Origin: an uncultured Bacteroidota bacterium
GTDB lineage: Bacteria; Bacteroidota; Bacteroidia; Chitinophagales; Chitinophagaceae
Direction of reading: 5' to 3'
Length of the DNA: 8,345 bases
Assembly (NCBI GenBank): GCA_903881265.1
Contig: CAIRSV010000190.1
Coordinates: forward strand, 1-8,345
Shown: positions 1 to 8,013 of the stretch, one piece after another
Numbering within the stretch: the stretch's first letter is position 1
Layout of the letters: each line of letters opens with the position of its first letter
Notes under the pieces: generated by a model
What the model saw: the letters and a program-made list of their open reading frames with translations, nothing else
Database searches by the model: none
Told to the model about the DNA's origin: nothing
Position numbers and translations under genes: made by a program

Positions 1-1
1 A

Positions 2-2755
2 TATCAAGGGAAACTAGATTTTCAACCTTCAGAGAACGTCAATGTAACCTTGGGTACTTATTCAGTCTACTCTAAAGGAAGAGGGTATAGTTTCGCCAAT
101 TCATTATTCGCTCCCGAAGCCAATTCAATTTCTGAGGCACTGACGGTCAGAGGTTTTTTGCGATTGACACAAAAATTAGGAAAGGCTAGCGGCACTGAAA
201 AGCAAGGCGCTAAGAAATCAGCCATCTCTGATGCCTATTATACCTTGCAGGTTACTTATCAAAAAGATAATGGTAGAGGAGAAAATCCTACTCACGGCAG
301 AAATATTTTTGATTATGGCTATGTAGGAAAATTTGAACAATTCAGAACGCCTGTTTACAGACTAGCGGCAACCACAGACGGTTATGTAGGGATGTCCTAT
401 TTGGGGCAAATAGAGGATTCTGTTCATTTTACACCAGGTGGCATTAACCCTTTACTTGAGAATTATACCAAGGCCATTTTTAATTCTGGTCAACGTATTC
501 GAAATGTGAACAATGTGCAGAGTTTTGCAGGTTTGAGAAATGGGGATAGTCCCTTGTCTGCCTATGACTTATGGACTGGTACAGGAGCTCAAATATCATC
601 CTATAACTATTCGTCTGCTGACCAAGTGTCGTTGAATTTGGATGCATCGCTGGATATTGAACAAGGTGCAAAAAACAAGACACGTAAAGATCCAATAACG
701 CATAATGTGCAATTTGGATTAGGGTATGACCAACGTTCATCAAGTTCATATGCCCTTGGAGCCGCCTCATTGTGGAGCCTTATGCGATTGAATACAAACA
801 GTCATATTAAAAACCTCGATTTAGAAAATCCACATTTTTGGATTAACGGAACAGAGTATACAAAAGATCAATTAGCAGCTGGCGTGGTGCAGATGAGCCA
901 ATTTGATACTATTAAATATGATCAATTGATTGATACCGTAGGTCAGACAAGAATAGATAAAGAATTAAGAAAAAAATTATTTGGCAATATCTATAATGCC
1001 ACCAACATCGATATCGACAATCTTAACCCAAGTACCTTCTCATTAAATATGTTCTCTGCGGATGATTTAATGGATAATGGGAATGATAAAGTATCCTATT
1101 TTGGATATGATTATTTAGGTAAGAAGCTTAATAGGCAGCCTAGTTTTAATGACTTCTGGACCAAAAAAGATGCCCGTGGCGATTTTGAAAGACCTATAGG
1201 AGCTTTCAGACCTATCTATATGTTCGGTTATATACTTGATAAATTTTCGTACAAAGATTTGAATTTTAATATTGGCTTACGTGTTGACCGATATGATGCG
1301 AATCAGAAGGTACTTCAAGATGCGTATTCACTTTATGGCGTGCGAAAAGTTGGTGATATCGCTGCTGGAAGCTACTCATTGGTTGCTGATCCTGAAGGAC
1401 AAGGAACTGCACCTGCAGTAAACTCATTTGGTAAAGATTATGTAGTCTATGTGGATAATAATCAATCTACAAAACCAAAAGTGGTTGGTTACAGAAACGG
1501 CGATGTGTGGTTTGATCCATTCGGTAAGGAAATTTCTGACCCGACAATTTTATCGGAAACCTACAATAATGGGCTTCCTATCGAGCCATGGCTTGTTACT
1601 AAAATCGATAGTTTGAATGGAATTAAAGGAAAGAAATTCAACCCAGCTAATTCATTTCAAGATTATAAACCTCAGGTTGCATTATCACCTCGTATTCAAT
1701 TCTCATTTCCAATATCTGAAACGGCCTTATTTTATGGTAACTATGATGTGGTTACCCAAAATCCATCAGGAAATAATTTTGTAACACCTGATGATTATTA
1801 TTTCTTGCGTGAGAGACAGGCAACTATTAATAATGCTAACTTGAGAATGGAAAAATCAATCAAGTATTCGCTTGGTTATCAACAGAAATTATCAAGAAAA
1901 GCAGCTATTACCATTGAAACGTTTTACAACGAACGTAAGAACCAAATTCAGTTGCAACAGTTCTTATTGGCTTACCCTCAAACCTATCAATCATATGGAA
2001 ATAGAGACTTTTCGTCGACCAAGGGGATGACTGTAAAACTTGATTTTAGAAGGAATGGCCCAATCAGGATGAATGTCGATTATACCTTACAATTTGTTGA
2101 AGGAACTGGATCGAATACAACGTCGCAACGATCGTTGTTGTCGTCAGGTCAACCCAATTTACGCAGTGTATTACCATTAGATTTTGATAGTCGACATATT
2201 TTGAATGTCTCAATCGATTACCGCTATGAAGATAAGAATATGGGGCCAGAACTTTTTGGTGGTCATCCTTTCAAGAACGCAGGGATAAATCTTGCCTTCA
2301 GAACGAATAGCGGAACACCATATACACGTTCGTCATTGGCTACGCCGTTGACAGGAGGAGATTTTAATAGTGCGCCAATTATCGGAACACTCAATGGTTC
2401 AAGATTACCTTGGGTGTACGACTTCGGATTACGCGTTGATAAGAGCTTTAGCCTAGGAACCTATGGTGCTATTAAAAATGCAGATGGTTCTGTGATGAAA
2501 TCAGGTAGACCAATCTATTTGAATGTGTATTCTAACATTCAGAACCTATTGAACACAAGAAATACAATTTCGGTTTATCGTTATACAGGCGTTGGCGATG
2601 ATGATGGCTATTTGACATCGCCTCAAGGCGTGCAGTATTTGCAAACTAGACAATTTCAACAAGCCTACATCGATTTATATAATACAAGCATGTTAAATCC
2701 TGGACGATTCAATAATCCTAGAAGAATTAACGTTGGTTTTTTACTTGAGTTTTAA
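2..2755 (+). CDS. TonB-dependent receptor, C-terminal part (5'-truncated by window edge)
   Basis: Outer-membrane beta-barrel receptor, expected to import a ligand or gate a process using TonB/ExbBD energy. The reading frame is open from base 2, so the gene starts outside the window; the TTG at 50 is an internal Leu codon, not a start. The 917 residues seen are barrel only: alternating amphipathic strands, long Asn/Tyr/Ser-rich loops, and a C-terminal strand INVGFLLEF ending in Phe, as outer-membrane barrels do. Stretches recalled from large Bacteroidota TonB receptors include GLRVDRYDANQKV (from about 1274), DYVVYVD and VVGYRNGDVWFD (about 1436-1515), YKPQVALSPRIQFSFPIS (about 1663-1716) and LNVYSNIQNLLNTRNTISVYR (about 2519-2581). 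The plug and any carboxypeptidase-like N-terminal domain are presumed upstream. The stop overlaps the next gene by one base, implying translational coupling. The substrate is unknown: neither a SusD-like partner nor a siderophore gene is visible. The family call is confident; function is not. Confidence 0.9.
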   Translation, partial: YQGKLDFQPSENVNVTLGTYSVYSKGRGYSFANSLFAPEANSISEALTVRGFLRLTQKLGKASGTEKQGAKKSAISDAYYTLQVTYQKDNGRGENPTHGRNIFDYGYVGKFEQFRTPVYRLAATTDGYVGMSYLGQIEDSVHFTPGGINPLLENYTKAIFNSGQRIRNVNNVQSFAGLRNGDSPLSAYDLWTGTGAQISSYNYSSADQVSLNLDASLDIEQGAKNKTRKDPITHNVQFGLGYDQRSSSSYALGAASLWSLMRLNTNSHIKNLDLENPHFWINGTEYTKDQLAAGVVQMSQFDTIKYDQLIDTVGQTRIDKELRKKLFGNIYNATNIDIDNLNPSTFSLNMFSADDLMDNGNDKVSYFGYDYLGKKLNRQPSFNDFWTKKDARGDFERPIGAFRPIYMFGYILDKFSYKDLNFNIGLRVDRYDANQKVLQDAYSLYGVRKVGDIAAGSYSLVADPEGQGTAPAVNSFGKDYVVYVDNNQSTKPKVVGYRNGDVWFDPFGKEISDPTILSETYNNGLPIEPWLVTKIDSLNGIKGKKFNPANSFQDYKPQVALSPRIQFSFPISETALFYGNYDVVTQNPSGNNFVTPDDYYFLRERQATINNANLRMEKSIKYSLGYQQKLSRKAAITIETFYNERKNQIQLQQFLLAYPQTYQSYGNRDFSSTKGMTVKLDFRRNGPIRMNVDYTLQFVEGTGSNTTSQRSLLSSGQPNLRSVLPLDFDSRHILNVSIDYRYEDKNMGPELFGGHPFKNAGINLAFRTNSGTPYTRSSLATPLTGGDFNSAPIIGTLNGSRLPWVYDFGLRVDKSFSLGTYGAIKNADGSVMKSGRPIYLNVYSNIQNLLNTRNTISVYRYTGVGDDDGYLTSPQGVQYLQTRQFQQAYIDLYNTSMLNPGRFNNPRRINVGFLLEF

Positions 2756-2787
2756 TGATATTAAAAATGAATATGAAAATGAGAAAA
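2753..2787 (+). promoter_or_regulatory. TAATG stop-start overlap with a cluster of in-frame ATG codons
   Basis: The receptor stop TAA (2753-2755) shares its last A with an ATG at 2755. Three more in-frame ATGs follow at 2767, 2773 and 2779. No Shine-Dalgarno sequence is visible, as is usual in Bacteroidota, where an A-rich stretch before the start favours initiation. The ATGs at 2767 (preceded by TTAAAA) and 2779 (preceded by TATGAAA) have better A-rich contexts than 2755, which follows GAGTTTTA. A start at 2779 gives the compact signal peptide MRKISIIIILLAGMTAAMA. The annotated start at 2755 only adds eight residues to the signal's n-region, so the mature protein is the same either way. Confidence 0.55.
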
Positions 2788-5700
2788 ATAAGCATAATCA
2801 TCATCTTGTTAGCCGGTATGACAGCGGCAATGGCTTCGCCTAATGTAGGAATGAAAGCTCGAGAAGCAGGTCTTAATAAAACAGCGGCGGGTTGTGATCC
2901 GACAACAGCTGTAATTGATCTTGATGTAAATAACGTGCGCGCCCACTTGATGAATGGTGGCGATATGTGGTGGGATATACCTACAGCAAATGCGTCGTAT
3001 GAAGTGCCAAAAGGCAGTAAAAAGAATTCACTTTTTGCGGGCTCAATTTGGATAGGTGGAAAAGATGTGTCTGCAGGTGGTGCAATCCGCGTTGCTGCTC
3101 AAACGTATCGTCAAAGCGGTAATGATTATTGGACAGGTCCGTTGGATCCTACAACGCGCAGTGTTGATTTTCAAACGTGTGCTGATTGGGATCGTTTCTG
3201 GAAGATTAACGCCTCAGATGTAACAACATTCCGAAGTTTGTTTGCTGGATTAGATCCATCTATTCCTGGTGATTCAGCTAAAATTGCGAATCAAATAACA
3301 GATAATCTTGCAAGTATTCCTGACATTATTAAAGAATGGCCTTCGAAAGGAAATACAAAAATTAAAACGGCAACCGGCGGTGATATGCCAGTGTATAATC
3401 AAGATTTAGCAGAGTTTGTCGATATGAATCCGAACGACGGTGATAATTACAATTGGAGAAATGGTGACTATCCGAAAATTTCAGGTGATCAATATATCTG
3501 GTGGGTTTTCAACGATAAAGGTGATGCAAAAACAGAGACAACATCAGAATCAATGAATCTCGAAATTCACGCTGCTGCCTTCGCGTTTGCGACGAATGAT
3601 TGTTTGAATGAAGCTACATTCTATAATTATAAAATTAAAAGTTTAAGTACATCAGATTTAGAAGAAACCTATATGGCCACATGGTGTGATGCCGATTTAG
3701 GATATGCCTTCGATGATTATGTAGGATGTGATACTGCCCGTGGATTAGGAATTCTTTATAATGGGGACAGTTATGATGACGGTTCTGGTGGATATGGATT
3801 TGAGATTCCAATGGTAGGTGTCGATTATTTTCAAGGCCCTAAGTATTTTAATACATTGACGCAAAAGGATACCGAACTAAAAATGACGGTGTTCACCTAT
3901 TATAATAATACACAAAATGATCCAACAGGTAATCCTGATGCATTGGATGATTATTATCAGTACATCACAGGTTATTGGAAGGATGGTCAACCCTTTACCA
4001 CAGCCTGTAATGCCCGTGATGCAGGTACACAAACAAGATTCATCTTCTATGGTGATCCATGTCGGGGTGGTTGGACAGAAAGTAGCTGCGCCAATGTCCC
4101 TAATGATCGTCGATTTATTCACTCTGCTGGACCATTTACATTAAAAGCAGGTGCATCAGCGAACAATATTACAATTGGTGCTGTTTGGGTTCCTAACGTA
4201 GGTGGAGGTAAAGCGGCTTGTTTCTCCAAAATACAAATTTGTGATGATAAAGCACAGGATTTATTTGACAATAATTTTAAACTGCCGTTTGGTCCGCAAG
4301 CACCGCGTGTTGTTTTGCAACCGCTTGATAAACGACTTGTGTTTGACTTGGATAATTTAAGAACGTCCAACAATTATGGCGAAGGCTATGGTACAAACTT
4401 TAGTAATAAACGCTTTATAGAAATTTCGAAGAAAGCCTATAATATCGGTTCGCCAGATTCGGTGTATAAATTTGAAGGGTACTTAGTGTATCAATTGAAA
4501 TCAAGCACAGTTGCCCTTTCAGATATACGAAGTAAAGATGGTTCAATCAACACGGATAAAGCACGATTAGTGTATCAATGCGATAAGAAGAATGGCGTTA
4601 AGCAGATTGTAAATTTTGAACAAAGCACAGAACTTGCTCAAACCTATTTTGTACCTAAATTAATGGTAGAAGGTGCGGATAAAGGCATTCAACATTCATT
4701 TGAATTGACACAAGATGCATTCGCGACAGGGAGCTCTAAAAATCTTGTCAATTACAAATATTATTATTATGTCGTGGTTGCGTATGCCTACAATAATTTT
4801 AAAGATTTTAATTCGAATAAGACAGATTCAACGCAAGACAAACAATATTTAGAGAGCAGAACAGATGGTAGTGAGCAGCCTATTAAAGTAATTAAGGCAA
4901 TGCCTCACCCTGCAACAGATAGCTTGTATATACAAAACTATGCCGATTTCGGAACTGGTTTACAGTTAACCCGTGTTGAAGGTATTGGTAATGGCGGTGT
5001 TCCTATGGAACTTACCGAAGCATCTGAACAAGAAGCTATGCAAGGTCCAGGCTACAAAAGTGTTAATCCTACCTATAAGCCTAATCTTGGTCCGATGAAA
5101 ATGATGGTCGTGAACCCTGATAGTATTAAGTCGGGTAATTATGAAGTTTGGTTTAAAGTGGATTCGTCTTATCAAACGACAGCAGGTGAAGTGTTTGATG
5201 GTGCTTTAGCCAATAGTACCACCTGGTCAGTTCGTCGTATTGATCAAGGTCAACAAGATACTGTATATAATGAAGTTAGCATTTTGAATTATAGTGAAAA
5301 GTATTTAAGGAAATATGATCCGAATTCAAATGGCAATCAATCAATTTTTGATTGGGGTATCACAGGTGCAGCAGTTCAGCAGATTCGACCAGGTGATAAT
5401 CCTAAAAGTAAGGAAAATGGCTTGATTACTTCTGATGTATTGTTCGATGACGTCAACAATCCTTGGCTTTCTGGTATTGCCGATGAAGATGGAAAAGCAT
5501 TCAATAACTGGATCAGAGCTGGAAGTGAATTTAGCGGTTCCTTAGAAGGTTCTAAATTAGCCAATTGTAAAATCTCTGATTGGGATAACATTTATGATGC
5601 TGGACCAGTTGGTGGTGATACACCAATTATTCGAAACGTAGATATCTTAGGAAGTTTTGAAGGTGTTATCAATGGTACGTTCGCGCCTTACAACTTGGTC

Positions 5701-6837
5701 ACAAATATTAATACAAGCGAATGTGGGTGGGGCCTTATGTTTGGTACTGGTGCCGATCGAACTAGAAATGTCTTGCAGAATGTGTATAGTGTTGATTTAG
5801 TATTTACTTCTGATAAGAGCAAGTGGAGTCGTTGTCCAGTTATTGAGATGACAGACAATGTGAACCCTACGATTTCTGAAGGTGGAGCCTATAAATATAA
5901 TCTTCGAAAACATATTGGATGGAACGGCGATTTAAATAGCGATGGAAGTATCCAATATTCAACGAATACCGCCGACTCTGGAATGAGTTTGTTCCCTGGC
6001 TATGCAATCAATATTGAAACAGGAGAGCGATTGAATGTTTGTTTTGGAGAAGAGTCGTTCAATGTGAACGATAATGGAAATGATATGTTGTGGAATCCAA
6101 CAAATAGAGAGTTTGACGCCATTAATTTTAACAGGAAATGGGCCGGTAAGCATGTCATTTATATATCTCGAACAAAATATGATGGTGGTGCTTGGTTAGC
6201 CACACAAATGAGAGTGAACTCTAACTCTAATTCTAAAATTGAATTGCGTGATGCGTACAAAACAATGATGTGGGTTGGTGTACCAAAATTAGCCTTTGGA
6301 TCGGCGTTTACATCTGCAGCAAAAGGATTTATTCCTAACACAGCTCGCGTTAAAATTCGTGTGTCAAGGCCTTATGCGAAGTACTCTCCTTATGCAACAA
6401 CCGACTCTTCTAAATTGAGAAATAATGCTTGGCCTCTATATACCTTTAGCACGAAGGACATCGCTCCTGCGAAATTAGGTGATGGACGAAATGATTATAC
6501 CGATAATAAAGATGCTATTTTCAAACGTATCGGTGTGGTGCCAAATCCATATTATGCGTATTCAGAATATGAAGAAAATCGTCTTGAAAATAAAGTGAGA
6601 ATTATTAATCTTCCAGATAAAGCGACTATTAAAATATTCACGACAGATGGTGTATTAATCAAGACGATACGAAAGAGCGATTCAAAAACAACATTTGTTG
6701 ATTGGGATATTAAGAATGAAAAAGGAATTCCTATCGCAAGTGGTATGTATTTGTTTCACGTGCAGCTTGACGGTATAGGTGAAACCATCCTTAAATGGTT
6801 TGGTGCAATGCGTCCACTTGATATTACTAGTTTCTAA
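2755..6837 (+). CDS. Large secreted protein with T9SS-like C-terminal sorting domain, function unknown
   Basis: Exported 1360-residue protein with no recognised enzymatic motif. A signal peptide covers residues 1-27 (Lys/Arg n-region, IIIILLAG core, probable cleavage AMA|SP). An N-terminal module carries GGDMWWDIP (68-76), LFAGSIWIGG (93-102) and AAQTYRQSGNDYW (114-126). Next come GDQYIWWVFND (244-254), an Asp-rich DADLGYAFDDYVGCD (312-326), GVDYFQGP (355-362), DRRFIHSAGPFTL (451-463) and DDKAQDLFDNNF (497-508). Residues about 513-720 look like a fibronectin-III-type beta domain (YKFEGYLVYQL; YYYYVVVAYAYNNF). The second half has DLNSDGSI (1059-1066) and FPGYAINIETGERLN (1080-1094). Residues about 1258-1360 form a sorting-type domain (PNPYY 1263-1267; SGMY; then ILKWFGAMRP). 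I recall the same string of motifs in unnamed Bacteroidota proteins usually called hypothetical or T9SS cargo. It sits between a TonB receptor and a PorV-like gene, 28 bases before the latter, and ends in tandem stops TAATAA. A surface or secreted role is inferred; a specific function is not supported. Confidence 0.85.
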   Translation: MILKMNMKMRKISIIIILLAGMTAAMASPNVGMKAREAGLNKTAAGCDPTTAVIDLDVNNVRAHLMNGGDMWWDIPTANASYEVPKGSKKNSLFAGSIWIGGKDVSAGGAIRVAAQTYRQSGNDYWTGPLDPTTRSVDFQTCADWDRFWKINASDVTTFRSLFAGLDPSIPGDSAKIANQITDNLASIPDIIKEWPSKGNTKIKTATGGDMPVYNQDLAEFVDMNPNDGDNYNWRNGDYPKISGDQYIWWVFNDKGDAKTETTSESMNLEIHAAAFAFATNDCLNEATFYNYKIKSLSTSDLEETYMATWCDADLGYAFDDYVGCDTARGLGILYNGDSYDDGSGGYGFEIPMVGVDYFQGPKYFNTLTQKDTELKMTVFTYYNNTQNDPTGNPDALDDYYQYITGYWKDGQPFTTACNARDAGTQTRFIFYGDPCRGGWTESSCANVPNDRRFIHSAGPFTLKAGASANNITIGAVWVPNVGGGKAACFSKIQICDDKAQDLFDNNFKLPFGPQAPRVVLQPLDKRLVFDLDNLRTSNNYGEGYGTNFSNKRFIEISKKAYNIGSPDSVYKFEGYLVYQLKSSTVALSDIRSKDGSINTDKARLVYQCDKKNGVKQIVNFEQSTELAQTYFVPKLMVEGADKGIQHSFELTQDAFATGSSKNLVNYKYYYYVVVAYAYNNFKDFNSNKTDSTQDKQYLESRTDGSEQPIKVIKAMPHPATDSLYIQNYADFGTGLQLTRVEGIGNGGVPMELTEASEQEAMQGPGYKSVNPTYKPNLGPMKMMVVNPDSIKSGNYEVWFKVDSSYQTTAGEVFDGALANSTTWSVRRIDQGQQDTVYNEVSILNYSEKYLRKYDPNSNGNQSIFDWGITGAAVQQIRPGDNPKSKENGLITSDVLFDDVNNPWLSGIADEDGKAFNNWIRAGSEFSGSLEGSKLANCKISDWDNIYDAGPVGGDTPIIRNVDILGSFEGVINGTFAPYNLVTNINTSECGWGLMFGTGADRTRNVLQNVYSVDLVFTSDKSKWSRCPVIEMTDNVNPTISEGGAYKYNLRKHIGWNGDLNSDGSIQYSTNTADSGMSLFPGYAINIETGERLNVCFGEESFNVNDNGNDMLWNPTNREFDAINFNRKWAGKHVIYISRTKYDGGAWLATQMRVNSNSNSKIELRDAYKTMMWVGVPKLAFGSAFTSAAKGFIPNTARVKIRVSRPYAKYSPYATTDSSKLRNNAWPLYTFSTKDIAPAKLGDGRNDYTDNKDAIFKRIGVVPNPYYAYSEYEENRLENKVRIINLPDKATIKIFTTDGVLIKTIRKSDSKTTFVDWDIKNEKGIPIASGMYLFHVQLDGIGETILKWFGAMRPLDITSF
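6217..6234 (+). repeat. Three tandem copies of hexamer AAYTCT inside the large secreted protein gene
   Basis: The sequence reads AACTCT AACTCT AATTCT in frame, encoding Asn-Ser three times (residues 1155-1160). The unit is six bases, so copy-number change would keep the frame and only alter a short, probably surface-exposed linker. It is too short to call a contingency locus. Confidence 0.6.
6526..6834 (+). other. C-terminal T9SS-like / FlgD-Ig-like sorting domain (protein region)
   Basis: This covers residues 1258-1360 of the large secreted protein. It starts VVPNPYYAY, the position where type A T9SS sorting domains carry their PNP motif. It continues with KIFTTDGVLIKTIRK (a strand-G-strand hairpin), then WDIKNEKGIPIASGMYLFHVQ, which is the conserved turn and GxY strand, and a final strand with Lys (ETILKWFGAMRP). 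The FlgD immunoglobulin-like and T9SS tail families share this core and are hard to separate by eye. Unlike a canonical type A tail, which ends soon after the last Lys-bearing strand, this one continues with WFGAMRPLDITSF. Recognition by PorV or PorU is inferred. Confidence 0.7.
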
Positions 6838-6865
6838 TAATAAATTACTTTAAAGAATCTAAATT

Positions 6866-7978
6866 ATGATGAATAAAACAATTAAACTGTCGATTCTAGC
6901 TATGTGTATAGCAATTACATCGTTTGGTGTGAATAAGGATCGAGTTGGTCAAGCTGGTGCAGGAGAACTTTTGTTGAATCCTTGGGGTCGATCAAGTGGG
7001 GTATTTGGATTAAACTGCGCCAATGTAGCTGGTATTGAAGCCATGAAATGTAATATTGGCGGACTGGCTAAAGTGACGAAAACTGAAATTGGATTCGCAC
7101 ACACGCGCTATTTAGCTGGAACGGGTATGAGTATCAGTAATTTGGCTATCGCACAAAATCTTGGTGATATTGGTGTCTTAGGTGTAAATATTATGAGCTT
7201 TGGCTACGGAGAGATTCCAATAAGTACTGCAGCATCTCCTGAAGGTGGAATCGGTACCTATAAACCTAGTTTCCTTAACATGTCAGTTGGCCTTGGACAC
7301 ACCTTTTCTAAAAATATGACGGCTGGTTTTCAGGCGACTTATGTCAATCAATCCATAAGTAATATTCGTGCGAGTGCTGTGGGTTTCGACGCTGGTGTTC
7401 AATACACCAATGGTAAACGTGATAATCTTCATTTAGGTATCACGCTTCGCAATGTTGGAACTAACTTGAGATTTGCCGGGGATGGATTTAGTTTTAATGG
7501 CAAAACCCCAGATCTTTCAACCGAATTGACCGTACAACAGCGATCTGAAAAACAGAGTTTGCCTTCACAACTGAGTATAGGCGTTGCATATGATTTTTAT
7601 CTTGATGAGAGAAAAACAGCCCTTGCTGAAGGTGAAGCTAAAGACGCAATGCCAAATCATCGCTTAACACCTATGCTAAGTTTTATTTCAAACGCGTTTA
7701 GTAACGATTGGTTGGGTTTAGGAATAGAATATGCCTATCGTGAAAAATTTATGTTGAGAGCGGCCTATCGATATGAAAATGATATCTTTAGTAAAGACAA
7801 TACCTCTACATTTTATACAGGATTAAGCGCAGGCGTTACCTTCCAAACGAAAGTCTCAGACAAAACCAAATCGCCTGGAATGGCGTTCGATTATGGGTTT
7901 AAGATGACGAATATCTCGAATGGTGTGCACACACTTGGTGTTAGGATTGCCTTAGGAGGCAAAACTCAAGAAGATTAA
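6866..7978 (+). CDS. PorV/PorQ-family outer-membrane beta-barrel protein
   Basis: Outer-membrane barrel of the PorV/PorQ (UPF0164-type) family, which is related to FadL-like barrels. PorV is the T9SS component that collects C-terminal sorting domains of cargo as they leave the translocon. Residues 1-21 or so form a signal peptide (MMNKTIKLSILAMCIAITSFG). The family's N-terminal signature follows: AGAGELLLNPWGRSSGVFGLNCANVAGIEAMKCNIGGLA spans residues 30-68 and corresponds to the GARxxGMGGA...NPAGLA region of PorV. Repeated Gly-rich amphipathic strands run to HTLGVRIAL, after which a short polar tail GGKTQED ends the protein. The length of 370 residues suits the family. The start is the first of two adjacent ATGs, 28 bases after the previous stop in an AT-rich spacer with no terminator, so it is probably co-transcribed. 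It is more likely a paralogue dedicated to the upstream cargo-like protein than the core porV of the genome, because no other T9SS gene is present. That specialisation is inferred. Confidence 0.85.
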   Translation: MMNKTIKLSILAMCIAITSFGVNKDRVGQAGAGELLLNPWGRSSGVFGLNCANVAGIEAMKCNIGGLAKVTKTEIGFAHTRYLAGTGMSISNLAIAQNLGDIGVLGVNIMSFGYGEIPISTAASPEGGIGTYKPSFLNMSVGLGHTFSKNMTAGFQATYVNQSISNIRASAVGFDAGVQYTNGKRDNLHLGITLRNVGTNLRFAGDGFSFNGKTPDLSTELTVQQRSEKQSLPSQLSIGVAYDFYLDERKTALAEGEAKDAMPNHRLTPMLSFISNAFSNDWLGLGIEYAYREKFMLRAAYRYENDIFSKDNTSTFYTGLSAGVTFQTKVSDKTKSPGMAFDYGFKMTNISNGVHTLGVRIALGGKTQED

Positions 7979-8002
7979 TGATTTTCAAAAAGTAAATTTT
8001 AA

Positions 8003-8010
8003 TATATTTG
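8003..8010 (+). promoter_or_regulatory. Candidate Bacteroidota -7 promoter element (TATATTTG) for greA
   Basis: TATATTTG matches the Bacteroidota sigma-ABfr -7 consensus TAnnTTTG exactly. A good -33 TTG is not present at the expected 17-23 base spacing; only TTTTC at 7982-7986 lies near it, so the upstream half is weak. Transcription would begin a few bases downstream, around 8014-8017, almost exactly at the first base of the hairpin. I see no comparable element between the hairpin and greA. Confidence 0.5.
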
Positions 8011-8013
8011 CAT

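Noticed and set aside
50..52. TTG as the start codon of the TonB receptor
   Set aside because: The frame is open back to base 2 with receptor-like sequence (LDFQPSENVNVTLGTYS), and a 901-residue receptor starting mid-barrel would lack a signal peptide and plug.
480..770. Minus-strand frame of 96 codons within the receptor gene
   Set aside because: His/Gln/Tyr-rich composition and full overlap with the receptor barrel; no start context or homology I recognise.
3877..4373. Open frames on the minus strand (3877-4122, 4119-4373) and in another plus frame (3917-4144) inside the giant protein gene
   Set aside because: They overlap strongly conserved coding sequence, have no recognisable motifs, and have skewed composition typical of shadow frames (for example Ile/Thr/Cys-rich runs).
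6217..6236. Hexamer repeat as a phase-variation tract
   Set aside because: Only three imperfect copies of a unit divisible by three; length change would not switch expression.
6838..6865. Possible terminator or promoter between the giant protein and the PorV-like gene
   Set aside because: Only 28 AT-rich bases, with no inverted repeat. TACTTTAA does not match TAnnTTTG. Co-transcription is the simpler reading.
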